From Prevotella sp. KH2C16 (lineage in GTDB: Bacteria; Bacteroidota; Bacteroidia; Bacteroidales; Bacteroidaceae), in NCBI RefSeq assembly GCF_900113305.1, contig NZ_FOOW01000002.1, forward strand, positions 1-64,000: a stretch of DNA of 64,000 nucleotides, given 5' to 3'. The notes under the pieces were generated by a model, which worked only from the letters and a program-made list of their open reading frames with translations, did no database searches and had not been told where the DNA came from. Below, in pieces: positions 47,278 to 55,632 of this stretch (position 1 is the stretch's first letter; each line of letters starts with the position of its first letter). The position numbers and the translations under genes were made by a program.

Positions 47278-49590
47278 CTAAATACTGCCGCGAAACAGAG
47301 AACCGATTCGGGTGGGGGCTTTCTCTGTGAATGGCTTTCTCAGTTTCAGGCCGACCTTACAACGGATGTCTTCCACGGATGCCCCTACGGAAAGAGTATA
47401 GTTGCCGGCGTCGGCTACCCAGGCTGCAAGGCTCTCGTCGTAAGACGCAAGGTCGCGGAGGTGGAGCGTCATGCTCACCTGTTGGCTCTCTCCGGGGTGC
47501 AGCAGGCGGGTCTTTGCGAAGGCCTTGAGTTCTCTGAGCGGCTTTGCGAGTCTGCCTTCGGGGGCCGTGGCATAGAGTTGCACGGCCTCTTTGCCTGCCA
47601 CTTTACCGGTATTCTTGACTTTCACGGTTACGGTAATCTGGCTTCCCGACCTCTTCACCCGTGCGTCGGAATATTCGAAAGTGGTGTAGGAGAGTCCGTA
47701 GCCGAAGGGATACGCCACGGTTTTGTGCCGGGTGTTGAAATAGCGGTAGCCCACCCAGATGTCCTCGTCGTAGCGGGTGTATCCGAGGTTTTGTGTCTCA
47801 AGCACCTTCTTGCCGGGACGGAGCAGCTCGTCCCAGGAGAACACATAGTGCAGCGGGAAGTTCTTGGCCGAGGGCAGGTCGAAGTAGTCGTTGGCAAGGG
47901 TCATTGTCAGTTTGCCCGACGGAGAGGCTTTCCCGGTGAGCACTTCGGCAATGGCGTTGCCGCCTTCCTGTCCCGGCTGCCAGGCCAGGAGTATTCCGTC
48001 TGCCTTGTCTTTCCAGCTCGCCACATCGATGGCACCGCCGGTGTTTAGCACCACGACAACCTGCTTGCCCCGCCTGTGGAAGCTCCGGCTCACGCTCTCG
48101 ATGAGTTCCAGCTCGCGGTCGGTGAGCAGGTAGTCGCCTTTCCGGTAGTCGCGGTCTTCGCCTTCGCCGCCGTTTCTCGACAGGGTGATGATGGCTTTTG
48201 AGCAGTCTTTGGCCCGACGGTCGATGAAATCAGGCTCCATATAGGGCTCGGTGGGTTTCTTGAAGCCGAAGAACCAGTTCTTCCAAGTCTTCTCATTAAT
48301 TTCGTCGAGCTGCACATTGCAGGCTTTGAGGTATTCGGAATAGAACATGTCGAGCGTGGGCTGCGTGGCTATGCCCAGTTTTTTCAGGCCGTGAGGAAGG
48401 TCTACGGTGTAAGCCTTGTTGACTTCGGCCGACCCTAAGCCGTTGGCGAAATAGTTGTAGTTTCCGATGCCGAAGAGGGCAATGGTGTCCTGAGGCTGTA
48501 GCGGAAGCGCGGTCCCCTCATTCTTCAGCAGCACCATGCCCTCAATGGCAGCTTCCTTGGCCAGCCGGGCGTGCGCCTTTAGGTCGGGGGCGGCATTTCC
48601 CTTCAACCCCTTTTGCGACCTTGTCTTCAGGATATAGCCGAGCATGCGGCCTACGCTGCGGTCTACATTCTCGATGGCGAGCGTGCCGTTCTTCACTCCC
48701 TCGACGATGTCCTGCACTTGTTTCGGGTTGCCGCCCATGAGGAGGTCGTTTCCGGCATGAATCTGCTTTACGGTCTCACGGGGCTCTCCCCAGTCGGTCA
48801 TGACGATTCCGTCGAACTTCCACTCATCCCGGAGCAGCTGCGTGAGCAGGGGGGCGGAATACTGGGTGGGCGTTCCGTTCAGTTGATTATACGACGACAT
48901 CACCGCCCATGGACGGCTTTCCCTGATGGCAATCTCGAAGTTGCGCAGGTAGATTTCGCGCAGGGCACGCTGTGAGACGCGGCTGTCGTTGAACATGCGC
49001 ATGGTTTGCTGGTTGTTGCAGGCAAAATGCTTGACGGTGGCTCCCACGCCCAGGCTCTGGATTCCGTTTACATATGCCGCTGCCATCTTGCCTGACAGGA
49101 GCGGGTCTTCTGAGTAGTATTCGAAGTTGCGGCCGCAGAGCGGGTTGCGTTGGATGTTGAGGCTCGGTGCCAGAATCACATCCGTGCCATAGGCAACCAT
49201 CTCTTCGGCAATGGCGTGAGCCACCTCAGTCATCAGCTCGGTGTTCCAGCTGGAAGCCATCAGGGTTGAGATGGGAAATCCGGTGGCGAAGTATTTCCTG
49301 TCGCTGCCTTGCCTGACGGAGTCGATGTGCAGCCCTGTGGCTCCGTCGTTAAGGATGGTGGTGGCGGCTCCGAACCGCGGCAGACGGGCCGTGGCCCCTG
49401 CGCTGGTGGCCATGAAGGCAAACTTTCGGTCGTCGTTGCTGCCTACGAGCAGCTGCGCTTTCTCCTCAAGCGTCATGGCGGCCACTATCTCTTTGACAGG
49501 CGCCTTGCCCAGTTGGGGCAGTTTGGGATTCTGTGCATTGGCACCCATGCATGCCACCGCCAAGGCAAGCAGTATGAAAAATTGTTTCAT
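47278..49590 (-). CDS. Secreted beta-glucosidase-type GH3
   Basis: This 770-residue enzyme has a signal peptide (MKQFFILLALAVACMGANAQ). The GH3 N-terminal barrel includes the nucleophile aspartate in KFDGIVMTDWGE. The KHFACNN motif is the usual substrate-binding region. The second alpha/beta domain and the fibronectin-III-like C-terminal domain (ending RIGSLFRGSI) are complete. It probably hydrolyses beta-glucosides or beta-xylosides in the periplasm; subtype cannot be judged. It stands alone with a near-perfect promoter. Confidence 0.92.
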   Translation of the reverse strand: MKQFFILLALAVACMGANAQNPKLPQLGKAPVKEIVAAMTLEEKAQLLVGSNDDRKFAFMATSAGATARLPRFGAATTILNDGATGLHIDSVRQGSDRKYFATGFPISTLMASSWNTELMTEVAHAIAEEMVAYGTDVILAPSLNIQRNPLCGRNFEYYSEDPLLSGKMAAAYVNGIQSLGVGATVKHFACNNQQTMRMFNDSRVSQRALREIYLRNFEIAIRESRPWAVMSSYNQLNGTPTQYSAPLLTQLLRDEWKFDGIVMTDWGEPRETVKQIHAGNDLLMGGNPKQVQDIVEGVKNGTLAIENVDRSVGRMLGYILKTRSQKGLKGNAAPDLKAHARLAKEAAIEGMVLLKNEGTALPLQPQDTIALFGIGNYNYFANGLGSAEVNKAYTVDLPHGLKKLGIATQPTLDMFYSEYLKACNVQLDEINEKTWKNWFFGFKKPTEPYMEPDFIDRRAKDCSKAIITLSRNGGEGEDRDYRKGDYLLTDRELELIESVSRSFHRRGKQVVVVLNTGGAIDVASWKDKADGILLAWQPGQEGGNAIAEVLTGKASPSGKLTMTLANDYFDLPSAKNFPLHYVFSWDELLRPGKKVLETQNLGYTRYDEDIWVGYRYFNTRHKTVAYPFGYGLSYTTFEYSDARVKRSGSQITVTVKVKNTGKVAGKEAVQLYATAPEGRLAKPLRELKAFAKTRLLHPGESQQVSMTLHLRDLASYDESLAAWVADAGNYTLSVGASVEDIRCKVGLKLRKPFTEKAPTRIGSLFRGSI

Positions 49591-49615
49591 GTCGTATTTT
49601 TAATGATATTGAGGG

Positions 49616-49646
49616 CAAAGATACGAATTATTTTAAAAAGTGCAAA
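49616..49646 (-). promoter_or_regulatory. Promoter of the GH3 gene
   Basis: TTTG (49643-49646), a 19-base spacer and TATCTTTG (49616-49623) on the minus strand match the consensus exactly. Confidence 0.72.
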
Positions 49647-49850
49647 ACAGGAATGGGAAAATGGAGCTGTGTCCTGTGGAATTTACTTGCGAATCTGCAA
49701 CTAAAATCTGCGAATTGTTAAAACAAGGGCTTCCAAAACGGGCCACGGAATCCACGGAGTGGGCTCTGGCGGTAAAACAGGCTTGAATTTCAGGTTTTGT
49801 AATGGTTTGAAAACCAATAGCTTAATTGCATACAGATGAATCTTTTCATT

Positions 49851-49999
49851 GAAATGACGGATTTTTCAGGATTAAAAGGTCGTTTCCGGACTTCCTTTTA
49901 GCGGCAAACAGCTTGACAGATAGCCGCTTCCGACCTTGCAAAAGGCCGTTAAAAGCCCTGCAAAAGGCCGCTTCCTGGTTTCCCGGGAGCCGTTTCGGG
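49851..49999. repeat. 22-base-period array A3 (6 clear units plus one weak)
   Basis: Units start at 49873, 49895, 49917, 49939, 49961 and 49983, and a weaker one at 49851 fits the same phase. Examples are CTTTTAGCGGCAAACAG, CAGATAGCCGCTTCCGA and CAAAAGGCCGTTAAAAG. All six have the R-Y-S-G-Y core, but the arms vary more than in A2 or A4. A weak unit may continue at 50005. The array fills the divergent gap between the GH3 gene and the EEP-family gene (49591-50179). Confidence 0.75.
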
Positions 50000-50153
50000 G
50001 CTTTCCGTCCGCCAAAAGCAGGTTTCCGAATGCTGGTTTGCATTTTTCCAGAACACTTTTTCTTGTTTCCCGTTAAGTTAAAAATGTTAAGAAGAAAACT
50101 GCCTGCATATTCTAAAGTTTGTTGCAAAAGAGGGTGTTTTCAGAAATATAATG

Positions 50154-50161
50154 TACCTTTG
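50154..50161 (+). promoter_or_regulatory. -7 element of the EEP-family gene
   Basis: TACCTTTG followed by C lies 19 bases before the ATG at 50180. The -33 region is not clear. Confidence 0.45.
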
Positions 50162-50179
50162 CAGCAAAAATCGATTGCC

Positions 50180-50935
50180 ATGAAGAGAAACCTATGGTTG
50201 CTGTGCACCTTGTTCTGGGTCCTCGGGCTGCACGCCCAGCAACTCACGCTGATGAGCTACAACATCCGTCATTGCGAGGGAATGGATGAGAAGACAGACT
50301 ATGGTCGCACGGCCAGAGTTATCAGTAATTGTGCCCCTGATGTAGTGGCCCTGCAGGAGGTGGACAGTGCCACGCGGCGTTCAGGAGGTCGCTATGTGCT
50401 TCAGGAACTGGCTGACCGCACGGGCATGAAGGCCGTCTTTGCGCCGGCCATCCGCTTTGACGGAGGCAAATATGGTGTGGGCATTCTTTCGAGAGAGGCC
50501 CCCTGCGCCGTTTCCATGCATCCGTTGCCGGGAACGGAAGAGCCCCGCGTGCTGCTGCGTGCTGATTTCAAGGACTATGTGGTCTGCTGTGTCCACCTCT
50601 CGCTGACGGATGCCGACCGGCGGGCTTCGCTCCGAATAATCCAGGAAGCTGTGGGCGATGTGAGCGACAAGCCCATATTCGTGCTCGGCGACTTGAATGA
50701 AAGCCCCACGGAGGGCTTCCGCAAGGAGCTGGCCGAGGGCTTCCGCATCCTCTCGGCCACGGACAGCAAGACCTTTCCTGCCGATGTTCCCACGGAGACG
50801 CTCGACTATGTGCTGCAGGGGCGGCAGTTCCGGAAGGTGAAGGTTCAGGAGCGCGGCGTTGCCATAGAGCCCGTTGCCAGCGACCACAGGCCTGTCTTCG
50901 TAACCTGCAAGTGGAAGAAACGGAAGAAAGAATGA
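50180..50935 (+). CDS. Secreted endonuclease/exonuclease/phosphatase-family protein
   Basis: This 251-residue protein starts at the ATG at 50180, where a signal peptide begins (MKRNLWLLCTLFWVLGLHAQ). Upstream frame extends through array A3 and is not credible coding. The EEP fold shows SYNIRHCEGMD, DVVALQEVDS with the catalytic glutamate, VLGDLNESP with the aspartate and asparagine, and ASDHRPVFV with the final histidine. Secreted members act on nucleic acid, sphingolipid or inositol phosphates. Which is true here cannot be told. Confidence 0.85.
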   Translation: MKRNLWLLCTLFWVLGLHAQQLTLMSYNIRHCEGMDEKTDYGRTARVISNCAPDVVALQEVDSATRRSGGRYVLQELADRTGMKAVFAPAIRFDGGKYGVGILSREAPCAVSMHPLPGTEEPRVLLRADFKDYVVCCVHLSLTDADRRASLRIIQEAVGDVSDKPIFVLGDLNESPTEGFRKELAEGFRILSATDSKTFPADVPTETLDYVLQGRQFRKVKVQERGVAIEPVASDHRPVFVTCKWKKRKKE

Positions 50936-50973
50936 AATTCCGGGTAAAGTTCCGAGTTTTCCTGGATTTTATG

Positions 50974-50981
50974 TACCTTTG
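50974..50981 (+). promoter_or_regulatory. -7 element 8 bases before the RluA start
   Basis: TACCTTTG is followed by CCGGCGAG and the ATG at 50990, so transcription would start only a few bases before the codon. Confidence 0.45.
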
Positions 50982-50989
50982 CCGGCGAG

Positions 50990-51889
50990 ATGATAAAAAA
51001 TAACGATAACGGAAAACAAGGAGACTACGACCGCTTCGTCGTAGCCGAGGACCGTCCCCTTCTGGAATGGCTTCTCGAGAACCTGAAAGGGGAGAGCAAG
51101 TCGAAGATAAAGGCTACTCTCAAGGGGCGGGGCATCCTCGTGAACGGCAAGAAGATAACGCAGTTTGACCATCCTCTGAAAAAAGGCGACAAACTGAGCG
51201 TCAGCCGCTCGAAGAAAAACAACGAGAAGTTTCACAGCCGTTATCTGAAGCTTGTCTACGAAGACCGTTATTTGGTGGTCGTAGAGAAGAATGTGGGCAT
51301 CTTGAGCATGGCGGCAGGGCATAGTTCGCTGAATGTGAAGTCCATCCTTGACGACTATTTCCGTCGTACGAGGCAGAAGTGTACGGCGCATGTGGTGCAC
51401 CGCCTAGACCGTGATACCTCCGGGCTGATGATCTATGCCAAGGACATGGAGACCGAACAGCTGCTCGAAAGCAACTGGCACGACATCGTCTACGACCGCC
51501 GCTATGTGGCCGTGGTCTCAGGCGAGATGGAGGACGACGAGGGCACAATAGCCAACTGGCTGAAGGATAACAGGGCCTACATCACCTTCTCATCGCCGGT
51601 GGACAACGGAGGAAAGTATGCTGTTACCCACTTTCATGTCCTCAACCGCACCACGGAGCACTCCCTGGTGGAATACAAGCTGGAAACGGGGCGCAAAAAC
51701 CAGATTCGCGTGCACAGCGCCGACATGGGGCATCCCGTATGCGGAGATGTCAAATACGGCAATGGCGACGACCCCGCAGGACGGCTCTGCCTACATGCCT
51801 ATCTGCTCTGCTTCGTGCATCCCGTAACCCATCAGCGCATGGAATTTGAAACGCCGATACCATCCGCATTCAGAAAACTATTCAAATAA
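50990..51889 (+). CDS. RluA-family pseudouridine synthase
   Basis: This 299-residue enzyme isomerises uridine in ribosomal RNA. An S4-like RNA-binding domain fills about residues 15-75 (LKGRGILVNGKKITQFDHPL). The catalytic domain carries HRLDRDTSGLMIYAKD with the essential aspartate, and ETGRKNQIRVHSADMGHPV later. Which uridine is modified is unknown; RluD- or RluC-like sites are possible. A 51-residue membrane protein gene starts 6 bases after its stop and is probably cotranscribed. Confidence 0.92.
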   Translation: MIKNNDNGKQGDYDRFVVAEDRPLLEWLLENLKGESKSKIKATLKGRGILVNGKKITQFDHPLKKGDKLSVSRSKKNNEKFHSRYLKLVYEDRYLVVVEKNVGILSMAAGHSSLNVKSILDDYFRRTRQKCTAHVVHRLDRDTSGLMIYAKDMETEQLLESNWHDIVYDRRYVAVVSGEMEDDEGTIANWLKDNRAYITFSSPVDNGGKYAVTHFHVLNRTTEHSLVEYKLETGRKNQIRVHSADMGHPVCGDVKYGNGDDPAGRLCLHAYLLCFVHPVTHQRMEFETPIPSAFRKLFK

Positions 51890-51895
51890 ACCGTT

Positions 51896-52051
51896 ATGGA
51901 ACATAATTTTATCTATTACATCTTTGTGCTCCTCGCAGTCGTGGTGGGCTTTATCGTAGTGAAGAAGATTGCCAGCTGTCTCATCAAGACCCTTATCCTG
52001 ATGTTGCTCGTGGGAGCGTTGTTGTTTATTTATTTCAACTACTTCCAATAA
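51896..52051 (+). CDS. 51-residue membrane protein, unknown
   Basis: This short frame begins MEHNFIYYIFVLLAVVVGF and ends FIYFNYFQ. It has two hydrophobic stretches: about residues 5-22, and about 33-47 (LILMLLVGALLFIYF). A short polar link, KKIASCLIK, separates them, so the protein is either a helical hairpin or one long membrane span. It follows the RluA gene by 6 bases on the same strand. No family is recognised. It is likely real given its composition and spacing, but translation has not been shown. Confidence 0.6.
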   Translation: MEHNFIYYIFVLLAVVVGFIVVKKIASCLIKTLILMLLVGALLFIYFNYFQ

Positions 52052-52077
52052 AAATGTTTATTTTTTTGAGGAAAAAG

Positions 52078-52108
52078 TTTGTTTTTCAAACTAATTACTA
52101 TATATTTG
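52078..52108 (+). promoter_or_regulatory. Consensus promoter of the histone-tail protein gene
   Basis: TTTG at 52078-52081, a 19-base spacer and TATATTTG at 52101-52108 are the best match to the Bacteroidetes consensus in the window, 29 bases before the ATG. Confidence 0.7.
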
Positions 52109-52137
52109 TCCGGTGAATTAAAAAAAAACAAGCGAAT

Positions 52138-52809
52138 ATGAAGAAATTATTGTTAGGAATCGTAACCCTGTTGGTCATGCTCGTAGTAGCTCCGACCTCT
52201 GCCTCCGCGCAGAAAGTATATCTCACTCCGACCAGTGGAGCTGTGGCATATCATAAGAACAAGGACTGCAGTTACCTGCGACATTCAAAGGTGGTGAACA
52301 GTGTGAGCGAGTCTGAGGCAAGGGAGATGGGCCGGCATGCATGTCCTCTTTGCTATGGCAAGAAGGCCATGGCTGAGACTTCCAAGTCTGTTGCGGCCAG
52401 AAAAGCAACCCCAAAAACAACCAAGGCCACCAAGAAGGCGGTCAAGAAAGTTGTAAAGGAGGAAGAAGTAGCCGAAAAGAAAGTGGCAAAGAAGACCGCG
52501 ACTGCGGCTAAGAAAGCCACCAAGAAGGCTGCCGACGAGACCAAGGCCGCCGAGAAGAAGGTAGCAAAGAAGACAGCTACAGCCAGAAAAACTGTCAGGA
52601 AAACAGCCAAGAAGACTGCCGACGAGACCAAGGCTGCCGAGAAGGAGGTAGCAAAGAAGACAGCTACTACCAAGAAAGCTGTCAGGAAGACGGCCAAGAA
52701 GGCTGCCGACGAGACGAAAGCCGCAGAGAAGAAGGTAGCAAAGAAACCTGCTACGACTAAGAAAAAGGCCGCAAAGAAAACCTCTGAGACCGTAAAGAAA
52801 GCGGCTTAG
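52138..52809 (+). CDS. Exported protein with Cys/His domain and histone H1-like tail
   Basis: This 223-residue protein begins with a clear signal peptide (MKKLLLGIVTLLVMLVVAPT, cleavage near ASA-Q25). A small domain at about 27-75 has the pattern H39, C44, C69, C72 (YHKNKDCSYL, then ACPLCYGK), a probable metal site. From residue 76 to the end it is lysine, alanine and threonine-rich with about 29-residue repeats containing ADETKAAEKKVAKK, like bacterial histone H1-like tails (AlgP, Hc1 type). Such tails bind DNA or polyanions, but they are normally cytoplasmic. Export of one is unusual. It may bind envelope polyanions or extracellular DNA. Confidence 0.75.
   Translation: MKKLLLGIVTLLVMLVVAPTSASAQKVYLTPTSGAVAYHKNKDCSYLRHSKVVNSVSESEAREMGRHACPLCYGKKAMAETSKSVAARKATPKTTKATKKAVKKVVKEEEVAEKKVAKKTATAAKKATKKAADETKAAEKKVAKKTATARKTVRKTAKKTADETKAAEKEVAKKTATTKKAVRKTAKKAADETKAAEKKVAKKPATTKKKAAKKTSETVKKAA
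52520..52780 (+). repeat. In-gene tandem repeats of about 87 bases
   Basis: The tail of the exported protein is encoded by three near-identical copies of about 87 bases, which can expand or contract by slippage. Adjacent copies differ mainly in third-codon or Lys/Arg changes. Confidence 0.6.
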
Positions 52810-52897
52810 GACGAATTCTGATCAAGCAAAAAGCATTATCCTTTTCCCTGTAAATGGGGGAGGGGGATTGCTTTTCTGGTTCGTTTTGAACTATGAA

Positions 52898-52929
52898 AAA
52901 GGAGTTATCTGTTAGCAGATAACTCCTTT
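52898..52929. terminator. Bidirectional terminator, 14-bp hairpin
   Basis: AAAGGAGTTATCTG (52898-52911) pairs exactly with the sequence at 52916-52929 around a 4-base loop, with A and T runs on both sides. It separates the exported histone-tail gene from the convergent lpd gene. Confidence 0.85.
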
Positions 52930-52937
52930 GCATTTTA

Positions 52938-54188
52938 TTACTCGTCGATGGCGATGTCTTGAAGAATCTCGCTCAGGGTAGGATGAATGTGGATGATATA
53001 CTTCAAATTGTCGAGCGTTGCATTGAAGTTCATCAGCGCGGTAATCTCCTGCACGAGGTCGGCAGCGTGGGCGCCGAGCACATGGCAGCCGATAATCTTG
53101 CCGCCCCCATCCACCAGAATCTTGGCAATGCCTTCGGTTGCCTCTTCCGCAAGAGCCTTTCCGTTGGCACGATAGAAGCCTTTCTTGGCGCTGTATTCCA
53201 GTCCCTCGGTCTTGGCTTGCTCCTCGGTGATGCCGACGGAAGCCATCTCCGGGCTTGTAAACACGGCTGCAGGGACGATGTCCAGACGGATTTTGTCTTC
53301 CCGGCCGAGGATGTGGTTGACGGCACGGAAACCCTGGAAGGTGGCTGCATGGGCAAGCATCATGCGGGCGTTGACATCGCCGATGGCATAGATGCGAGGC
53401 ACGGAGGTCTGCATGTTCTCGTCCACGGGGATGCCACGGCGGTCGAACGCCACTCCGGCAGCCTCAAGGTTCAAGCCCTCGGTATTGGCACCACGACCGG
53501 TGGCCACCAGTACGGCATCGGCATGCAGGGCCTCGATGGATTCCACGCTATAGCCCATGTTGAACTTGATGCCCGACTTCTCCATCGACTTTCGCAGTCG
53601 TTTAGCGAGATCTTTATCCATTGCGGGGAGGCATTCCTTGAGGAATTCGTAGACTTCCACCTCCACGCCCATGCGATGGAAGATGGAAGCAAACTCCATG
53701 CCGATGACGCCGGCTCCCACGATGGCCAGTCGGCGGGGAAGTTCCTTGAGCTCAAGAAGTTCGGTAGATGTCATTACCTCCGGGCGGGCGATGTCCGGGA
53801 TGGGGGGCATCTTGGAGTGAGAGCCAGTCGCGATGATGATGTTGTCGGCCTCATATTCTTCACCGTCAGGGGTTACGATGGTCTTTGCGTCCTTGAAAGA
53901 GGCATGTGCATGCACCATTTGGATGCCCGGCGACTTCATCAGCAGTTCCACTCCGTTGCGGAGCTGTTCGCTCACTTGAGCCTTGCGCTCCATGGCTTCA
54001 ACAAACGGAGTGCCCTTCAAGGAATCGTGGACAAGAGATTTCGTTGGGATGCAGCCTTCATTCAGACATACTCCACCCGCATGCTTGTCTTCGAAAATAA
54101 TGACCTGAAGGCCGTTTTTTGCAGCATATTGGGCGGCCCGATAACCTCCGGGGCCACTACCGATGATGATTAGATCAGTTTTTGTCAT
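52938..54188 (-). CDS. lpd: Dihydrolipoyl dehydrogenase (glycine cleavage L protein)
   Basis: This 416-residue flavoenzyme reoxidises dihydrolipoyl groups with NAD+. It has the FAD loop IIIGSGPGGYRAAQYA, the redox-active pair within GGVCLNEGCIPTKS, the NAD loop VGAGVIGMEFASIF, and the C-terminal HIHPTLSE with the catalytic histidine. It is about 40-50 residues shorter than usual. As last gene of the gcv operon it probably serves the glycine cleavage system. The start overlaps gcvPB by 14 bases. Confidence 0.93.
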   Translation of the reverse strand: MTKTDLIIIGSGPGGYRAAQYAAKNGLQVIIFEDKHAGGVCLNEGCIPTKSLVHDSLKGTPFVEAMERKAQVSEQLRNGVELLMKSPGIQMVHAHASFKDAKTIVTPDGEEYEADNIIIATGSHSKMPPIPDIARPEVMTSTELLELKELPRRLAIVGAGVIGMEFASIFHRMGVEVEVYEFLKECLPAMDKDLAKRLRKSMEKSGIKFNMGYSVESIEALHADAVLVATGRGANTEGLNLEAAGVAFDRRGIPVDENMQTSVPRIYAIGDVNARMMLAHAATFQGFRAVNHILGREDKIRLDIVPAAVFTSPEMASVGITEEQAKTEGLEYSAKKGFYRANGKALAEEATEGIAKILVDGGGKIIGCHVLGAHAADLVQEITALMNFNATLDNLKYIIHIHPTLSEILQDIAIDE

Positions 54189-55632
54189 TTACCAGCTGTT
54201 TATAGGTTAGGATTGGATTCTTCGCGGCAAGTACATCGTCGACACGCCTGATGGGTGCATCGTGGGGTGCGCTCTTTACGATGTCTGGGGTCTCGACGGC
54301 CTCCTTTGCAATCTGATGCATTACTGCGATGAAGCCGTCTATCGTGTTCTTGCTTTCGTTCTCGGTAGGCTCAATCATCATTGCCTCATGGAAAAGCAGG
54401 GGAAAATAGATGGTCGGAGCATGATATCCGAAGTCGAGCAGGCGCTTGGCAACATCCATCGTGGTAACGCCGGTTGACTTGTCTTTCAGTCCGTTGAAGA
54501 CAAATTCGTGCTTGCAGAGGCCTCCGATGGGCAGTTCATAGTCGTCCTTGAGGCATTCCTTGATGTAGTTGGCGTTCAATGTGGCCAGCGGACCTACCAT
54601 CTTCAGGTTCTCGTATCCGAGCGTGAGGATATAGGCATAGGCACGCATGATGACGCTGAAGTTGCCCAGGAAGGCCCCGACATGGTTGAAGTGGTCGTTT
54701 GCGACGGTAAATTTTCCGTCCTGCTTGACCACATGGGGCGACGGCAAAAATTCCTCCAGTCCCTTGCGCACGCCTACGGGACCGCTGCCCGGACCTCCTC
54801 CGCCGTGAGGAGTGGAGAAGGTCTTGTGCAGGTTGATGTGCATGACATCGAATCCCATGTCGCCCGGACGCGCTGCGCCGAGCATCGGGTTCAGGTTGGC
54901 TCCGTCGTAATACATCAGGGCACCGCATCCGTGGACGAGCTTCTCTATTTCCGGAATTTCCTTCTCGAAGAGCCCGAGGGTGTTCGGGTTTGTCATCATG
55001 ATGGCGGCAATATCATCGCCGAGCAGCGGTTTGAGGTCTTCTACATCGACGAGACCGTCGGCGGTGCTCTTCACTTCAACCACTTCCAGTCCGCAAACGG
55101 CAGCAGAAGCGGGGTTGGTGCCATGGGCGGAGTCGGGCACAATCACCTTCGTACGCTTGTCGTCGTGGCGTGCCTGGTGGTAACTGCGAATGATCATCAG
55201 TCCTGTAAGTTCACCGTGAGCACCCGCAAAGGGGTTCAGGGTGAAGTCGCTCAACCCCGCTATCTCAGCAAGAGCCTGCTGCAAGTTGTACTCCACTTCG
55301 AGCGCACCCTGGCATGTTGCCGCCGGTTGGAGGGGATGAAGGCCGGTGAAGGTCGGCAGATTGGCAATCTCTTCGTTGATGGTGGGATTGTATTTCATCG
55401 TACACGAGCCGAGGGGATAGAAGCCGTTGTTCACGCCGAAGTTGTTTTCACTCAGGTTCGTATAGTGTCGCACGACGGTCATCTCGTCGCATTCAGGAAG
55501 CTCTGCGTCGACAGCCCGCTTCTCATCGGCAGGTATCTCGTGATGCCCGAACTGGTTTTTGGGAAGCGAATAACCGCGTCGACCCGCCTGCGACAACTCA
55601 AATATCAGATTTCCATATAGCTTATTGTTCAT
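54175..55632 (-). CDS. gcvPB: Glycine dehydrogenase subunit 2 (P protein, PLP half)
   Basis: This 485-residue protein is the PLP-binding half of glycine decarboxylase. The start at 55632 (MNNKLYGNLIFELSQAGRRG) overlaps the stop of gcvPA by 11 bases. The PLP lysine lies in DVMHINLHKTFSTPHGGGG, and GSCTMKYNPTINEE and DSAHGTNPASA are other family blocks. With GcvPA it removes CO2 from glycine and passes aminomethyl to the H protein. The split P protein is common in Firmicutes and Thermotoga and is less expected in Bacteroidetes. Confidence 0.95.
   Translation of the reverse strand: MNNKLYGNLIFELSQAGRRGYSLPKNQFGHHEIPADEKRAVDAELPECDEMTVVRHYTNLSENNFGVNNGFYPLGSCTMKYNPTINEEIANLPTFTGLHPLQPAATCQGALEVEYNLQQALAEIAGLSDFTLNPFAGAHGELTGLMIIRSYHQARHDDKRTKVIVPDSAHGTNPASAAVCGLEVVEVKSTADGLVDVEDLKPLLGDDIAAIMMTNPNTLGLFEKEIPEIEKLVHGCGALMYYDGANLNPMLGAARPGDMGFDVMHINLHKTFSTPHGGGGPGSGPVGVRKGLEEFLPSPHVVKQDGKFTVANDHFNHVGAFLGNFSVIMRAYAYILTLGYENLKMVGPLATLNANYIKECLKDDYELPIGGLCKHEFVFNGLKDKSTGVTTMDVAKRLLDFGYHAPTIYFPLLFHEAMMIEPTENESKNTIDGFIAVMHQIAKEAVETPDIVKSAPHDAPIRRVDDVLAAKNPILTYKQLVNDKN

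Noticed and set aside
49846-50127. Short minus-strand frame across array A3
   Set aside because: It merely translates the 22-base repeats and has no plausible start context.
49913-50179. N-terminal extension of the EEP-family protein
   Set aside because: It translates array A3 and precedes a clear signal peptide at 50180.
52959-54173. Long open frame antisense to lpd
   Set aside because: The opposite strand encodes an unmistakable dihydrolipoyl dehydrogenase.
54508-55620. Long open frame antisense to gcvPB
   Set aside because: The opposite strand has complete PLP-enzyme motifs; this frame shows none.
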